Below, in pieces: positions 35,739-44,716 of a stretch of 64,000 nucleotides of DNA (position 1 is its first letter; every line of letters starts with the position of its first letter). The position numbers and the translations under genes were made by a program. Under the pieces are notes generated by a model. It was not told the DNA's origin. It worked only from the letters and a program-made list of their open reading frames with translations, and searched no databases. Source of the stretch: Saprospiraceae bacterium (GTDB lineage Bacteria > Bacteroidota > Bacteroidia > Chitinophagales > Saprospiraceae); contig JADJNF010000001.1 of the NCBI GenBank assembly GCA_016714445.1, positions 1,364,001 through 1,428,000 of the forward strand, in the 5' to 3' direction.

Positions 35739-35790
35739 CATCACTGCTAGGCTGTGCCTACGTCTAAGTGATGTCATCCGACGCGTCGGA
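35739..35790. repeat. compact nested inverted repeats (REP-like element)
   Basis: The 358-base gap between the HTH and SWIM genes holds three nested palindromes: CATCAC...GTGATG enclosing TAGGC-TGT-GCCTA, then the perfect 14-base palindrome TCCGACGCGTCGGA (35777-35790). This GC-rich block contrasts with the AT-rich surroundings and looks like a REP-type dispersed element. Nothing else in 35661-35974 is recognisable, although 35900-35974 is more GC-rich than average. Confidence 0.55.
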
Positions 35791-35974
35791 CAATTTGAAT
35801 ACAAAGCACTAAATCCAGCAATAAACTTTTCTTTTAATCTCCTGCTTTGTTATCTTTTTAATAACAAGTACTCATATCAGGCAAAGATATATTATGTATA
35901 TCATTCTACCAAGATTCATGTCATAGCCATGGCAACACGACGACGTAGTTGCAACCTACCCGAACGGGGGAAGA

Positions 35975-37624
35975 TTACGTAAATATTTCAAGCAGTTTTG
36001 GTCTATGTGCATATTTTTCCCGGAGCAATTGCTGGATTTTTTGGGTCAGAATATCCATTTTCTGGTGGATAAAATGGTTCTTTAAGGTTTCCAGATAATG
36101 AAAAGCCACATCTCCTACATATTCGTCCAGATAGTTTGATATCAGATGTATATATAAATCAACCAACCCGTGTCTTTCAAACCTATATAAAAATACATCG
36201 TGCTGTCTCAGGAGTTCTGTATTCCCCAATTTGGATAAATAAGACAACAATCCTGACCAGTTTTCTTCTTTTCTATAAATACGTATCAGAAGGTTGGGGT
36301 CTGCTTTTACTGCCGTCAGCTCAAATTCTAAATTTAGCAAAAGATCTGTGTACTCATCTTCGGGAAGTTCTCTTTTAAGTACCTCCATATATTTTATGTC
36401 TCCCGAATTAATGTAAGCCAGTTTTGCTGTTTGCAGTAATTTTTTTACATTTTTATATCTCACATATAAAAACACCAACCTGTTCACGACATCTTTTACA
36501 TATTTTTTGGGTTGGTATATACTTTCCAGCAACTTTAGCGCCAGATGTTCAGCATTTCCGGCTAGCAAGTGATCACCGATTTCTATTAAATGGACAGCAT
36601 AGGGTTTTAAAAATTCGGATTCATCTTTTGTGTATTTACCCGATATTCTGATATATAAAGCCAGCAAAATAATTTTTTCCTTTTGATTTATGTCCGTGAT
36701 GTGACGGGAGATAAAATGTATAAGTTTAGCTTTTTCTACCCCTTTGTATTCATCTGTTACCAATGCAAGGATGTTATTTTCCAGATCATGAAAGTGATAA
36801 TAAGACCTGCTTGCCAGATCCAAAAGAAACTGATTGAGCTCTATCCGTAGTTCAGGAGGTAATTTTTCTTTTAGAAAGTAAGAGATGATCTGGTGAAATA
36901 TTTTTCCCAATTTTTCCAGCTGGTCAGCATGGAATGAATAGTAATGCCGTACATATTCCAATTTTGAAAAAGCACCGGTAAAAATATGAAAGGCTTCTCT
37001 ATACTGTTTTAAGGCAATACAATCATTGATCTGATCGGCAAAATCTTCGAGTACATGAATTATCGCTTTTATATCAGAAGATGTCGCCCGTGTGGCCTCA
37101 CCGGTATGCGGGCGGACGATCGTGTTTAAGATGTTTTTATATTTATCGGAATTGTCACTCAGATCTATTTTTCTGGCAAAACTCACTTTCAAAAGCGTGG
37201 AGAATTTTTTATCTTTTTTTGCATAATTCTTAACAAAGCTGGTGAGATCTTCATGTGGGATTTCATCCAGGATTTGATTTATGTTTAAAGAAGGTAGCTT
37301 TTTAGTACTTTTTTCAGATGCCGTAATTTCTTTTACCTCTTTTTTCTGTTTGATGAGCTCTCTTATAGTAAGGAGTCCGGCAATGGTATGTTTACAAATA
37401 TTGTTTTGTTTAAAAAAACTGCATTCGCAGGATAGTTTTTGTTTTTTGGCAAATGGCGACTGAATTTCAATTTCGTAATTTATTCCGTCTTTTACTTTTG
37501 CCACATAAAGATTGGACTCGACATGTGACAATTCATTTACCGCACCTTTCTCATTCAACTCTTCTGCAAGCCGAACAAGTTCATCATCATAAATAAGCTC
37601 AATTAACTGATTTTTTTCTATCAA
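35975..37624 (-). CDS. SWIM zinc-finger protein of unknown function
   Basis: 549 residues. The N-terminal part (about 40-90) is a SWIM finger: LSCECSFFKQNNICKHTIAG, with Cys66, Cys68, Cys77 and His79 in the CxCx8CxH pattern. After a Lys-rich linker the remaining 430 residues are almost wholly helical, resembling TPR or HEAT arrays. SWIM fingers bind nucleic acid or protein and often occur beside SNF2 helicases or MoxR/VWA modules; none is near here. The gene is convergent with nothing and divergent from the DEAD-box gene. Function unknown. Confidence 0.8.
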   Translation of the reverse strand: MIEKNQLIELIYDDELVRLAEELNEKGAVNELSHVESNLYVAKVKDGINYEIEIQSPFAKKQKLSCECSFFKQNNICKHTIAGLLTIRELIKQKKEVKEITASEKSTKKLPSLNINQILDEIPHEDLTSFVKNYAKKDKKFSTLLKVSFARKIDLSDNSDKYKNILNTIVRPHTGEATRATSSDIKAIIHVLEDFADQINDCIALKQYREAFHIFTGAFSKLEYVRHYYSFHADQLEKLGKIFHQIISYFLKEKLPPELRIELNQFLLDLASRSYYHFHDLENNILALVTDEYKGVEKAKLIHFISRHITDINQKEKIILLALYIRISGKYTKDESEFLKPYAVHLIEIGDHLLAGNAEHLALKLLESIYQPKKYVKDVVNRLVFLYVRYKNVKKLLQTAKLAYINSGDIKYMEVLKRELPEDEYTDLLLNLEFELTAVKADPNLLIRIYRKEENWSGLLSYLSKLGNTELLRQHDVFLYRFERHGLVDLYIHLISNYLDEYVGDVAFHYLETLKNHFIHQKMDILTQKIQQLLREKYAHRPKLLEIFT

Positions 37625-37721
37625 CCTTCAGGATTTAATCTTCAAACAAAACAACCTGCAAATTTATGAACTTATTTCCACCTTCCATTAAAAATACAGA
37701 TGGTTTATTGACAATATTTTT

Positions 37722-37729
37722 TATATTTG
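37722..37729 (+). promoter_or_regulatory. -7 box TATATTTG before the DEAD-box gene
   Basis: TATATTTG matches TAnnTTTG, 45 bases before the ATG at 37775. A weak TTTATTG lies closer than normal for a -33 element. Confidence 0.45.
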
Positions 37730-37774
37730 CATTTTTATTAATATAAATTATTCTAACAAGGATAAAATTTTGAC

Positions 37775-39052
37775 ATGACATTTAAGGAAATAGGGTTGGA
37801 TGACAGGATACTGGAAGCAATATCCTACATGGGTTTTGATAAAGCCACACCAATTCAGGAAAAAGCCATACCGGAAATATTAAAAGGACGTGATCTTATA
37901 GCATGTGCACAGACAGGAACGGGAAAAACTGCTGCATTTATGCTTCCTTTGCTTCACCAAATGGCAGTAGAACCACACATTGGAACCTCCACTTTAGTAA
38001 TTGTACCGACGCGAGAACTTGCAGTTCAGATAGATCAGCAGATTCAGGGTTTTGCCTATTTTGTACCTGTATCTTCTATGGCAATATACGGCGGTGGATC
38101 CGGCAACGAATGGGAAACCCAAAAGAAGGGTCTGACCAACGCAGATATTATCATTGCAACTCCGGGTAAATTGATCAGCCACATCAATATGGGTAATGTG
38201 AAGTTTGACAAACTCAGACACCTTATTCTGGATGAAGCTGACAGGATGCTGGATATGGGTTTTTATGATGATATCAAAAAAATAATAGAAGCGCTTCCCA
38301 AAAACAGACAAACATTGATGTTTAGTGCAACGATGCCTCCAAAAATGCGTGATCTGGCCAGACAAAACCTGAATAATCCATTTGAAGTATCTATTGCAGT
38401 ATCAAAACCTTCTGAAAGAGTACTTCAGGCAGCTTACCTGGTCAATGACGGAAATAAAGCAAGACTGATCAATGATCTGATAAAAGATAAACCCAGTTTC
38501 GAGAGTGTTATTGTCTTTTCTTCTACTAAAAAATCTGTCAATGATATCGTAAAAGGACTATCCGGGCAAGGCTATACAGTGGAAGGCATCTCTTCAGATC
38601 TGGAGCAAAAAGAAAGAGAAGAAGTGCTCAACAGATTCAGATCAAAAAAGACCAGAGTTATAGTGGCAACAGATGTACTGGCCCGAGGGATAGATATCAA
38701 AGACATCAACCTCGTAGTCAATTACAATGTACCCGGAGATGGTGAAGATTATGTACATAGAATAGGTCGTACCGCACGGGCAGATGCAGATGGTGTTGCA
38801 TTGACATTGGTCAATGAAGAAGAAATGTACAAAATGGCGGCGATTGAAAAACTGATAGGCACAGAGATCAATAAACTGACCATACCGCCACATATCGGTG
38901 TCAGTCCTGAATGGAATCCTGGCAGACCAAAAGGTGGATTTCAACGTGGAGGCAGGAGACCGGAAGGAAAAACATCTTCCGGCCAAAGACCAAAATCATC
39001 CAATACCGGTGGGCAACATAAAAAACATAAGCCCATCAAAAAAGGGGAATAA
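37775..39052 (+). CDS. DEAD-box RNA helicase, RhlE-like
   Basis: 425 residues, two RecA-like domains. Motifs in order: Q motif (FDKATPIQEKAIPE), Walker A AQTGTGKT, PTRELA, TPGKL, DEAD box ILDEADRMLDMGF, SAT in MFSATMPP, and in domain 2 ARGIDI and HRIGRTARA. A short basic Gly/Arg/Lys tail (RGGRRPEGKTSSGQRP) ends the protein, typical of RhlE-type helicases that remodel ribosome precursors or mRNA, often more active in the cold. The gene has its own -7 box and ends before a palindromic region. Confidence 0.93.
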   Translation: MTFKEIGLDDRILEAISYMGFDKATPIQEKAIPEILKGRDLIACAQTGTGKTAAFMLPLLHQMAVEPHIGTSTLVIVPTRELAVQIDQQIQGFAYFVPVSSMAIYGGGSGNEWETQKKGLTNADIIIATPGKLISHINMGNVKFDKLRHLILDEADRMLDMGFYDDIKKIIEALPKNRQTLMFSATMPPKMRDLARQNLNNPFEVSIAVSKPSERVLQAAYLVNDGNKARLINDLIKDKPSFESVIVFSSTKKSVNDIVKGLSGQGYTVEGISSDLEQKEREEVLNRFRSKKTRVIVATDVLARGIDIKDINLVVNYNVPGDGEDYVHRIGRTARADADGVALTLVNEEEMYKMAAIEKLIGTEINKLTIPPHIGVSPEWNPGRPKGGFQRGGRRPEGKTSSGQRPKSSNTGGQHKKHKPIKKGE

Positions 39053-39118
39053 CCCTTTAGCGAAATCAATTGATGTTTAAAGTAATAGTTATTGAGACCA
39101 CTCCTAAAAGTATAATTT

Positions 39119-39212
39119 TGCCACAAAGGCACAAAAACACAAAGAATCACTAATTTCAAATCGTTGATAATCATTTCTTTGTGAACCTTAGGGACTTAGA
39201 ATCTTAGTGGCA
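39119..39212. repeat. imperfect inverted repeat between convergent genes
   Basis: TGCCACaAAGGCAC... (39119-39147) matches, in reverse complement, the block from 39174 to 39212 that ends ...CTTAGTGGCA, with the outer TGCCAC-x-AAG and the inner ACAAAGAA identical. The left arm repeats CACaAA with a period of about nine bases. Similar CAC-AAG elements are common between genes in Bacteroidota. Here it lies in the 194-base gap between two converging genes and may terminate both. Confidence 0.6.
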
Positions 39213-39246
39213 TTTCTTTATTTTTTAACTTTTCGGAGAGTAATCG

Positions 39247-39627
39247 TTATTTAATTTTTTCACTCCATCTGAGCAGATTCAACCAACCGGCTATAAAAAG
39301 TACCCCGCCTATCGGTGTGATGGGACCAACAAAGTTCCAGACATCTCCACCATATAAATGTTTGGTGCTCAGCATATAAAGAGAACCTGAAAAACATAAA
39401 ATTCCGGCTAGAAATAAGTAAAAACTGAGTTTGGTCACTTTTGATTCTTTGGTCCACAATGCCAGTAACAGCATGGGCATGATATGGACAAAATGGTATA
39501 AAGTGGCTGTTTTAAATGTCTCCGTTTGATTTGCGTCCAGAAAAGGTTTCAGTCCATGCGCACCAAAAGCACCTATTCCTACTGCCAAAGCACCCAAAAT
39601 GGCAACGATTTTTATTTTATTGTTCAT
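39247..39627 (-). CDS. DUF423 membrane protein (YgdD-like)
   Basis: 126 residues with four membrane helices. The DUF423 landmarks are present: GALAVGIGAFGAHGLK, ATLYHFVHIMPMLLLAL, LFLAGILCFSGSLYML and FVGPITPIGGVLFIAGWLNL. The family is a four-helix inner membrane protein of unknown function found across bacteria. The start is ATG 39627. It converges with the DEAD-box gene. Confidence 0.9.
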   Translation of the reverse strand: MNNKIKIVAILGALAVGIGAFGAHGLKPFLDANQTETFKTATLYHFVHIMPMLLLALWTKESKVTKLSFYLFLAGILCFSGSLYMLSTKHLYGGDVWNFVGPITPIGGVLFIAGWLNLLRWSEKIK

Positions 39628-39668
39628 TTTTATTTTTTTAAAAAATTATATAATGCCAAACATTTTTC

Positions 39669-40511
39669 TTAGTCTCCTTTACATTTATCTTGCTTTAGGC
39701 ATGTATCATATCGGTCAAATAACAGATGTAAAGTTGATCCATCAATATTAACACAAGAGTATTCAAAAATGCCAAAATTATTACAGAAAAAAAAATCTGC
39801 TGAGCTGTTCCCTACTTTTGATTCTCCGCTTGCCTGGACATTATAACAATCATAATATTTTCCTTCAATCTTTTTTAATTCTTTTTTACAAACATTGTAT
39901 GTGTACAAAAACTTTGCGGTATCCCTCCATTCTTTTTTTACAATATTTTGCCAACCGGTACCATTAAAAACAAACTCCCAATTCCATTGTGATTTATTAT
40001 ATACAACCATTGGCCAAGGTGCTGTATAATTTTGCATAAATTTATCTTGACGTGGTGGATGCATCCAAAAATTAATACTGTTCTCTACAAAGCCAGTTTG
40101 TTCAGAGACCACAACTTCATATTTTTTATTTAAGTATTGAAAAAATAATGGTGATTGATTCCACCCAACATCATCATTCTGACCATTAAAATCATAGCCA
40201 CATATAGAAATAAAAGAGACATAAGGGGATGTCATATTCACGAATTCCTCTTTTGAGTAATAATTACTTAAATCAATTAATATAGAATCCACAGAATTAA
40301 TTTTAAAGCTGTAAATTTTAGAGTGTTCAATATTTATCAAAGTATCATTGTAAGTTTTGTCGGGACCTAGTTCAAAGTACACACCATATTCAGAAAAACC
40401 ATTAATATCTTTATTATTTTTAATCTTAGGTATTGTAATATTTTTACAAGAAAATAAAAATGAAACTATTATTAAACTTAATTTTATGTATACAATATAC
40501 TGGTTTTTCAT
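39669..40511 (-). CDS. lipoprotein of unknown function
   Basis: 280 residues with a lipoprotein signal (hydrophobic about 8-20, LFSC with Cys 22). Mature chain has many Asn, Tyr and Trp residues and several Cys (SICGYDF, NVCKKELK, KYYDCYNV, CKQDKCKG region) but no known motif. It is AT-rich. It is followed by 41 bases to the DUF423 gene on the same strand. Nothing identifies its role; outer membrane or periplasmic location is expected. Confidence 0.65.
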   Translation of the reverse strand: MKNQYIVYIKLSLIIVSFLFSCKNITIPKIKNNKDINGFSEYGVYFELGPDKTYNDTLINIEHSKIYSFKINSVDSILIDLSNYYSKEEFVNMTSPYVSFISICGYDFNGQNDDVGWNQSPLFFQYLNKKYEVVVSEQTGFVENSINFWMHPPRQDKFMQNYTAPWPMVVYNKSQWNWEFVFNGTGWQNIVKKEWRDTAKFLYTYNVCKKELKKIEGKYYDCYNVQASGESKVGNSSADFFFCNNFGIFEYSCVNIDGSTLHLLFDRYDTCLKQDKCKGD

Positions 40512-40610
40512 ATTTTTATATTGGGCAAAGATATTGTTTATGGTTTAAAATTGTACAATCACAATTTTTTATTACATTGTAAGTACAATTTAGTATAGTC
40601 ACCCTAAAAT

Positions 40611-40643
40611 AAAAAAAAGGTCCAGGCGGGGAGCCTTGGACCT
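40611..40643 (-). terminator. strong terminator, dcw end or small RNA end
   Basis: AGGTCCA and TGGACCT pair around a GC-rich loop. On the minus strand the hairpin is followed by eight Ts. It lies 245 bases downstream of the ftsZ stop. It may end the dcw transcript or a small RNA in the gap between. Nothing else in 40512-40887 looks like a gene. Confidence 0.7.
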
Positions 40644-40837
40644 GTAATTAATAAACCAATCTCAATAAAAAGTTTATAAATAAAGACGAAAATCCAAGTA
40701 CTATTGGCCAGCAAAAAAACCAGCTAAAATTCACTAAGTGAACTTTTCTTTTTTGGATTCTATCTACTTCAGGTTGTAATAAAAGTGGTCTCTATTTTAA
40801 ACTCTAATGATTCAGGATCTAATATGCTCACCTATGT

Positions 40838-40871
40838 CCTCTCTATCCCGTTAGCAATCGGGACAGAGGGG
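40838..40871 (-). terminator. 12-base stem-loop just after ftsZ
   Basis: Arms 40838-40850 and 40859-40871 (core TCCCG and CGGGA, loop TTAGCAAT) form a stem with a single mismatch, 17 bases after the ftsZ stop. No T-run follows on the minus strand, so it may protect the mRNA 3' end or be a REP-type element rather than an intrinsic terminator. Confidence 0.45.
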
Positions 40872-40887
40872 AATGGGCGATAAAAAA

Positions 40888-42318
40888 TTAATCTACGTTA
40901 TTGTATAAAAATGAATTGTTGGAAACAAATACTGTACTGTCATCATCCATATTGATCATATAGGCAGAGTTTTGTTTACCATTTGATTTATTGGTCTCAT
41001 CCAGTGTGACATTTCTTCTGGCATAAGCAGGCACATTTTCCATATCAGCAATGATCTTTGGATTGTCAAGCGGCTTACTGTTGTTCTTGCGCAGATATTC
41101 TCTCCTTGCAGCATCCGCTTCACTTTTCTTTTTCATCTCTTCGGTAAGATGCCCCTTTTTAGTCACATATGGATCGTCTGTTTTTACACCGAGCATGTTA
41201 ATGGTCTTTTTGACGTCATCCGTATCAAAATCCACCACATTATCCGCATATGTCTCTTCAAAATCAAATACTGAATAATCATCTTCAATGATAGTATGGG
41301 TTCTCTCATTCTCCAAAGAAACTTTTACTTTTTCAGGCTTTAATTCTTTAGACTTCGTGCCACCTTCTCTAAAGCCGGTAGCTATCAGTGTTATCATTAT
41401 TTTTTCACCCAAAGATTCGTCTTTGCAATTTCCCCAGATGAGGTCTGTTCCATAGCCTGCTTCTTCCTGGACGTGCTCCGTGATTTCTCCGATTTCATCC
41501 ATGGTAACTTCTTTCGTACCTGATGTAATATTAAGGAGAATATGTTGAGCTCCTCTTATGTCATTGTCTTCCAGTAGAGGAGAGTTCATCGCAAGATTTA
41601 TTGCTTTTCTGGCTCTGTCATCACCGTCTGCCATAGCACTACCCATGATGGCTACACCGCTGTTTCTCATAACAGTATTGACATCTTCAAAATCCACATT
41701 GATGTATCCCGGCACGGTGATAATTTCAGCAATTCCTTTGGCTGCAGTGGTCAGGATATCATCTGCCTGTCCGAATGCGGCAGAAAGTGCGAGATTGCCA
41801 TGTATCATTTTCATCTTATCATTGCTGATGACAAGGATAGAGTCAACGTTTTTCTTCAACTGTTCAAGTCCTTCATGGGCTTGCCTCTGACGTCTTAATC
41901 CTTCAAACTTAAAGGGAAGCGTCACTATCGCTACCGTGAGTATTTCCATTTCTTTGGCTACCTTGGCAATGATGGGAGCAGCTCCTGTTCCGGTTCCACC
42001 ACCCATACCTGCTGTAATAAACAGCATCTTGGTGCCGTCAGAAAGCCATTTTCGGATATCTTCTATGGATTCGATGCAGGATTGTTTTCCTACTTCAGGA
42101 ATGCTACCTGCACCTCTGCCTTCTGTCAGGTTTGGTCCCAGTGCGATTTTAACAGGTACCGGATTGCTCTCCATGGCTTGTGCATCCGTATTGCAGATGG
42201 CAAAATCCACGCCTGTGATTCCCTGTCTGAACATATGACCGACAGCATTACCGCCACCTCCACCTACGCCTACTACTTTTATGATGGATTTTTCGTTTGT
42301 TGGTATATCAAATTTCAT
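40888..42318 (-). CDS. ftsZ: cell division GTPase FtsZ
   Basis: 476 residues. GTP-binding core with GVGGGGGNAV, the tubulin signature GGGTGTGAAP (about 106-115) and the T7 loop FGQADDILTTAAKG region. FtsZ forms the Z-ring. The C-terminal conserved peptide NVPAYARRNV begins near residue 428, and about 40 more residues follow, ending in FLYNNVD. This extra tail is the Bacteroidota form (compare ends like NSFLHDNVD) and differs from E. coli, where the conserved peptide is terminal. It is the last gene of the dcw cluster, 32 bases after ftsA, before two stem-loops. Confidence 0.97.
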   Translation of the reverse strand: MKFDIPTNEKSIIKVVGVGGGGGNAVGHMFRQGITGVDFAICNTDAQAMESNPVPVKIALGPNLTEGRGAGSIPEVGKQSCIESIEDIRKWLSDGTKMLFITAGMGGGTGTGAAPIIAKVAKEMEILTVAIVTLPFKFEGLRRQRQAHEGLEQLKKNVDSILVISNDKMKMIHGNLALSAAFGQADDILTTAAKGIAEIITVPGYINVDFEDVNTVMRNSGVAIMGSAMADGDDRARKAINLAMNSPLLEDNDIRGAQHILLNITSGTKEVTMDEIGEITEHVQEEAGYGTDLIWGNCKDESLGEKIMITLIATGFREGGTKSKELKPEKVKVSLENERTHTIIEDDYSVFDFEETYADNVVDFDTDDVKKTINMLGVKTDDPYVTKKGHLTEEMKKKSEADAARREYLRKNNSKPLDNPKIIADMENVPAYARRNVTLDETNKSNGKQNSAYMINMDDDSTVFVSNNSFLYNNVD

Positions 42319-42350
42319 CTTTCAAAAATTTCTGTTGGTTAAATAATATG

Positions 42351-43754
42351 TTAGAACTCAGAATCAGGTACTGTCTCAAAAAAATCTTTGGTCAAAGTAA
42401 ACAACTTATTGAACAATCCTTTTTTCTTTGTTTTGTCGCCACCATTTTCTACTTCTTCTTCATCATCGTCACTATCTTCCTGCATTTTAAGATCTTGTTT
42501 TGCAGGGTTTGTAAGCGGTGGATAATTATTGGTAAATCTTGGTTCTTCAGTGATCCTTTTAAATTCTTCCACATAATTGGTCTTATCTCCAAAGTTATCT
42601 ATGGTATGCTTCAACAATCCAACAGCCGTTGCAAATATAGGACTGGCCAGTTGGCTGGAATATCCGTGTGCAAGATGTTCAATGGGTTGACCTATACGGG
42701 TAGGCAATCCGGTGTGATATTCAGACAATAAATCAATGTGCTTTAACAATGAACCACCACCAGTAAGTACCATGCCTGCGATTAGCTTATTTTCATAGCC
42801 TGATCGTCGTATTTCCCACAGTACATAATCAAATATTTCTTCTACCCTTGCCTGAATAATTCTGGCTAGATTCTTCTCAGAAATTTCTTTATGTTCTCTT
42901 CCCTTAAAACCAGGAATGGTAATAATTCTGTTATCAACGATTTCATCAGCCATAGCAGATCCAAATTTGACTTTAAGTTTTTCAGCCTGCTCATTCATGA
43001 CTGTACAGCCTTCTCTGATATCTTTAGTGATCACATTGCCTCCGAATGGAATAACACAGGTGTGTCTGATGATACCATCCTTAAAGATAGTAATATCAGT
43101 CGTACCACCACCTATATCTACCAAAGCTACTCCAGCTTCCTTTTCTTCTTCGCTCAGCACAGATGCAGCAGATGCAATAGGCTCCAGAGTAACATCGGCT
43201 ACTTCAAGGCCTGCCTTCTCTACACATCTTAGTATGTTTCTGCTGGCTGATATCTGACCTGTGATGATGTGAAAATTAGCTTCCAGCCTTACACCGGACA
43301 TGCCTATAGGATCAAATATATCCTGCTCATCATCGACTGTATATTCCTGTGGAACTACATGAAGTATTTTATCTCCGGGAGGCAAGACCAACTTGTACAT
43401 ATCTTTGATGAGCTTATCAATGTCATCCTGATTTATTTCAGTATTGGAATCGTGTCTTACCAATAGTCCATGATGATGCAGGCTCTTGATATGCTGACCG
43501 GCTATACCGACATGTACCACTCTGAACTTGCAGTGAGCATTTCGCTCAGCAATATCCACAGCTTCCCTGATGGCTTTTACTGTTTTATCAATGTTGGAAA
43601 CAACACCCCTCGAAACACCCTCTGAGCGGACTACCCCCATACCCACTATTTCCAGTTTGCCATACTCGTTGAGCTGGCCTGCAATAGCACATACTTTGGT
43701 GGTCCCGATGTCGAGCGCTACTGCTGTGTTTTTTAATTTTACCTGATCGTTCAT
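42351..43754 (-). CDS. ftsA: cell division protein FtsA
   Basis: 467 residues. Actin-like fold with an ATP site: ALDIGTTKVCAIAG, VALVDIGGGTTDITIF and GMVLTGGGSLLKHID, and the 1C (SHS2) domain inserted at about 90-170. The linker after 430 is acidic, and the C-terminal amphipathic helix (KKGLFNKLFTLTKDFFETV) would bind the membrane. FtsA tethers FtsZ and recruits later division proteins. It is 12 bases from ftsQ and 32 from ftsZ. Longer than the 420-residue E. coli protein because of the linker. Confidence 0.96.
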   Translation of the reverse strand: MNDQVKLKNTAVALDIGTTKVCAIAGQLNEYGKLEIVGMGVVRSEGVSRGVVSNIDKTVKAIREAVDIAERNAHCKFRVVHVGIAGQHIKSLHHHGLLVRHDSNTEINQDDIDKLIKDMYKLVLPPGDKILHVVPQEYTVDDEQDIFDPIGMSGVRLEANFHIITGQISASRNILRCVEKAGLEVADVTLEPIASAASVLSEEEKEAGVALVDIGGGTTDITIFKDGIIRHTCVIPFGGNVITKDIREGCTVMNEQAEKLKVKFGSAMADEIVDNRIITIPGFKGREHKEISEKNLARIIQARVEEIFDYVLWEIRRSGYENKLIAGMVLTGGGSLLKHIDLLSEYHTGLPTRIGQPIEHLAHGYSSQLASPIFATAVGLLKHTIDNFGDKTNYVEEFKRITEEPRFTNNYPPLTNPAKQDLKMQEDSDDDEEEVENGGDKTKKKGLFNKLFTLTKDFFETVPDSEF

Positions 43755-43766
43755 AGCACAAATTAT

Positions 43767-44657
43767 TTAATGTTGAATACTTTGCTTGTTATTGTCTGTT
43801 GTTATTAATGCGGCCTGTAATGTATCCTTTAAAACAGGTTCTATTCTTTTTGCCAGTTCAGGATTAGCCAGCATACCTGAGACCTGATTGGCGTATTTTA
43901 AATTTAATGTTTTGTATCGGCTCCACCCCAACTTCGGAAGGCCATCCCGATAAAATATTTTCAGTTTATCAAATTTTTCTTCAATATCCCGGCCATCTCC
44001 AAAAATCAATTTTTCACGACCTATTTTCGGAATCAGCACAATGTCGCCAATGCTGTCATTCTCAACGTGTGCCTGTTCTATGAGTGCACTTAAAAATTCA
44101 TCCTGAGCCACATATTTCATGATATTAAATAAATCTTTCAACTTGGATGGTTTATCGGAAGTCAAAAATTTTGCATTGAAGGTATCTCTTACTCCTGACA
44201 CTACCGGCACTCTGACAGCACTTCCACGTGTGACAGGTACTTGTTTACCATTCTCGTCGAGATAGTATTCACCGCCGGTTTCATCCATTACTCTCATCAA
44301 AGGTTTTTTTTGGATGATGGAAACATTCAATCGATTTTTTGAATCAAAGTAAATATCTGCCCGTTCAATCCTTTTATCCTTATTCAGTTTGGCTTCCAGT
44401 TTACGAAGATTCAGTGTCTTAATATTCGTTTTCGAAATCGTTTTCCCGGCTGCCAGATTAAGAATTTGAATCACTTCTTTTTCAGAAATCAACTGATCAC
44501 TTCCATTTCTTCCATCAATATGTACTACCAAAGTCTTTACTTCAGCATTGGACTTGCGAAGGACAGAAAAGAAAAGCAGGGCCGCTATTCCGGCAATCAA
44601 AGACAACCAGATAATGGTGTCTTTAACCCTCTTCAAATTTAATCTTCTATCGCTCAT
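43767..44657 (-). CDS. ftsQ: cell division protein FtsQ
   Basis: 296 residues, bitopic: short basic N-terminus, membrane helix about 13-30 (TIIWLSLIAGIAALLFFSVL), then a periplasmic part. A POTRA-like segment follows (QLISEKEVIQILN, then LRKLEAKLNKDKRIERADIYFD) and a beta domain with LNLKYANQVSGML. FtsQ with FtsB and FtsL links Z-ring assembly to septal wall synthesis. Sequence similarity of FtsQ is weak across phyla; the assignment rests on topology, POTRA-like start and the place between murC and ftsA. The C-terminal 30 residues are Ala/Thr/Asn-rich. Confidence 0.85.
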   Translation of the reverse strand: MSDRRLNLKRVKDTIIWLSLIAGIAALLFFSVLRKSNAEVKTLVVHIDGRNGSDQLISEKEVIQILNLAAGKTISKTNIKTLNLRKLEAKLNKDKRIERADIYFDSKNRLNVSIIQKKPLMRVMDETGGEYYLDENGKQVPVTRGSAVRVPVVSGVRDTFNAKFLTSDKPSKLKDLFNIMKYVAQDEFLSALIEQAHVENDSIGDIVLIPKIGREKLIFGDGRDIEEKFDKLKIFYRDGLPKLGWSRYKTLNLKYANQVSGMLANPELAKRIEPVLKDTLQAALITTDNNKQSIQH

Positions 44658-44716
44658 TTAATTTATTATTGATTTGTTGACTTGCTTATTTGCTGAAAAA
44701 TTTAAAGTTTATATGT

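Noticed and set aside
35613..35804. minus-strand ORF over the palindrome block
   Set aside because: Its sequence is produced by the GC-rich repeat and has no start context; not a gene.
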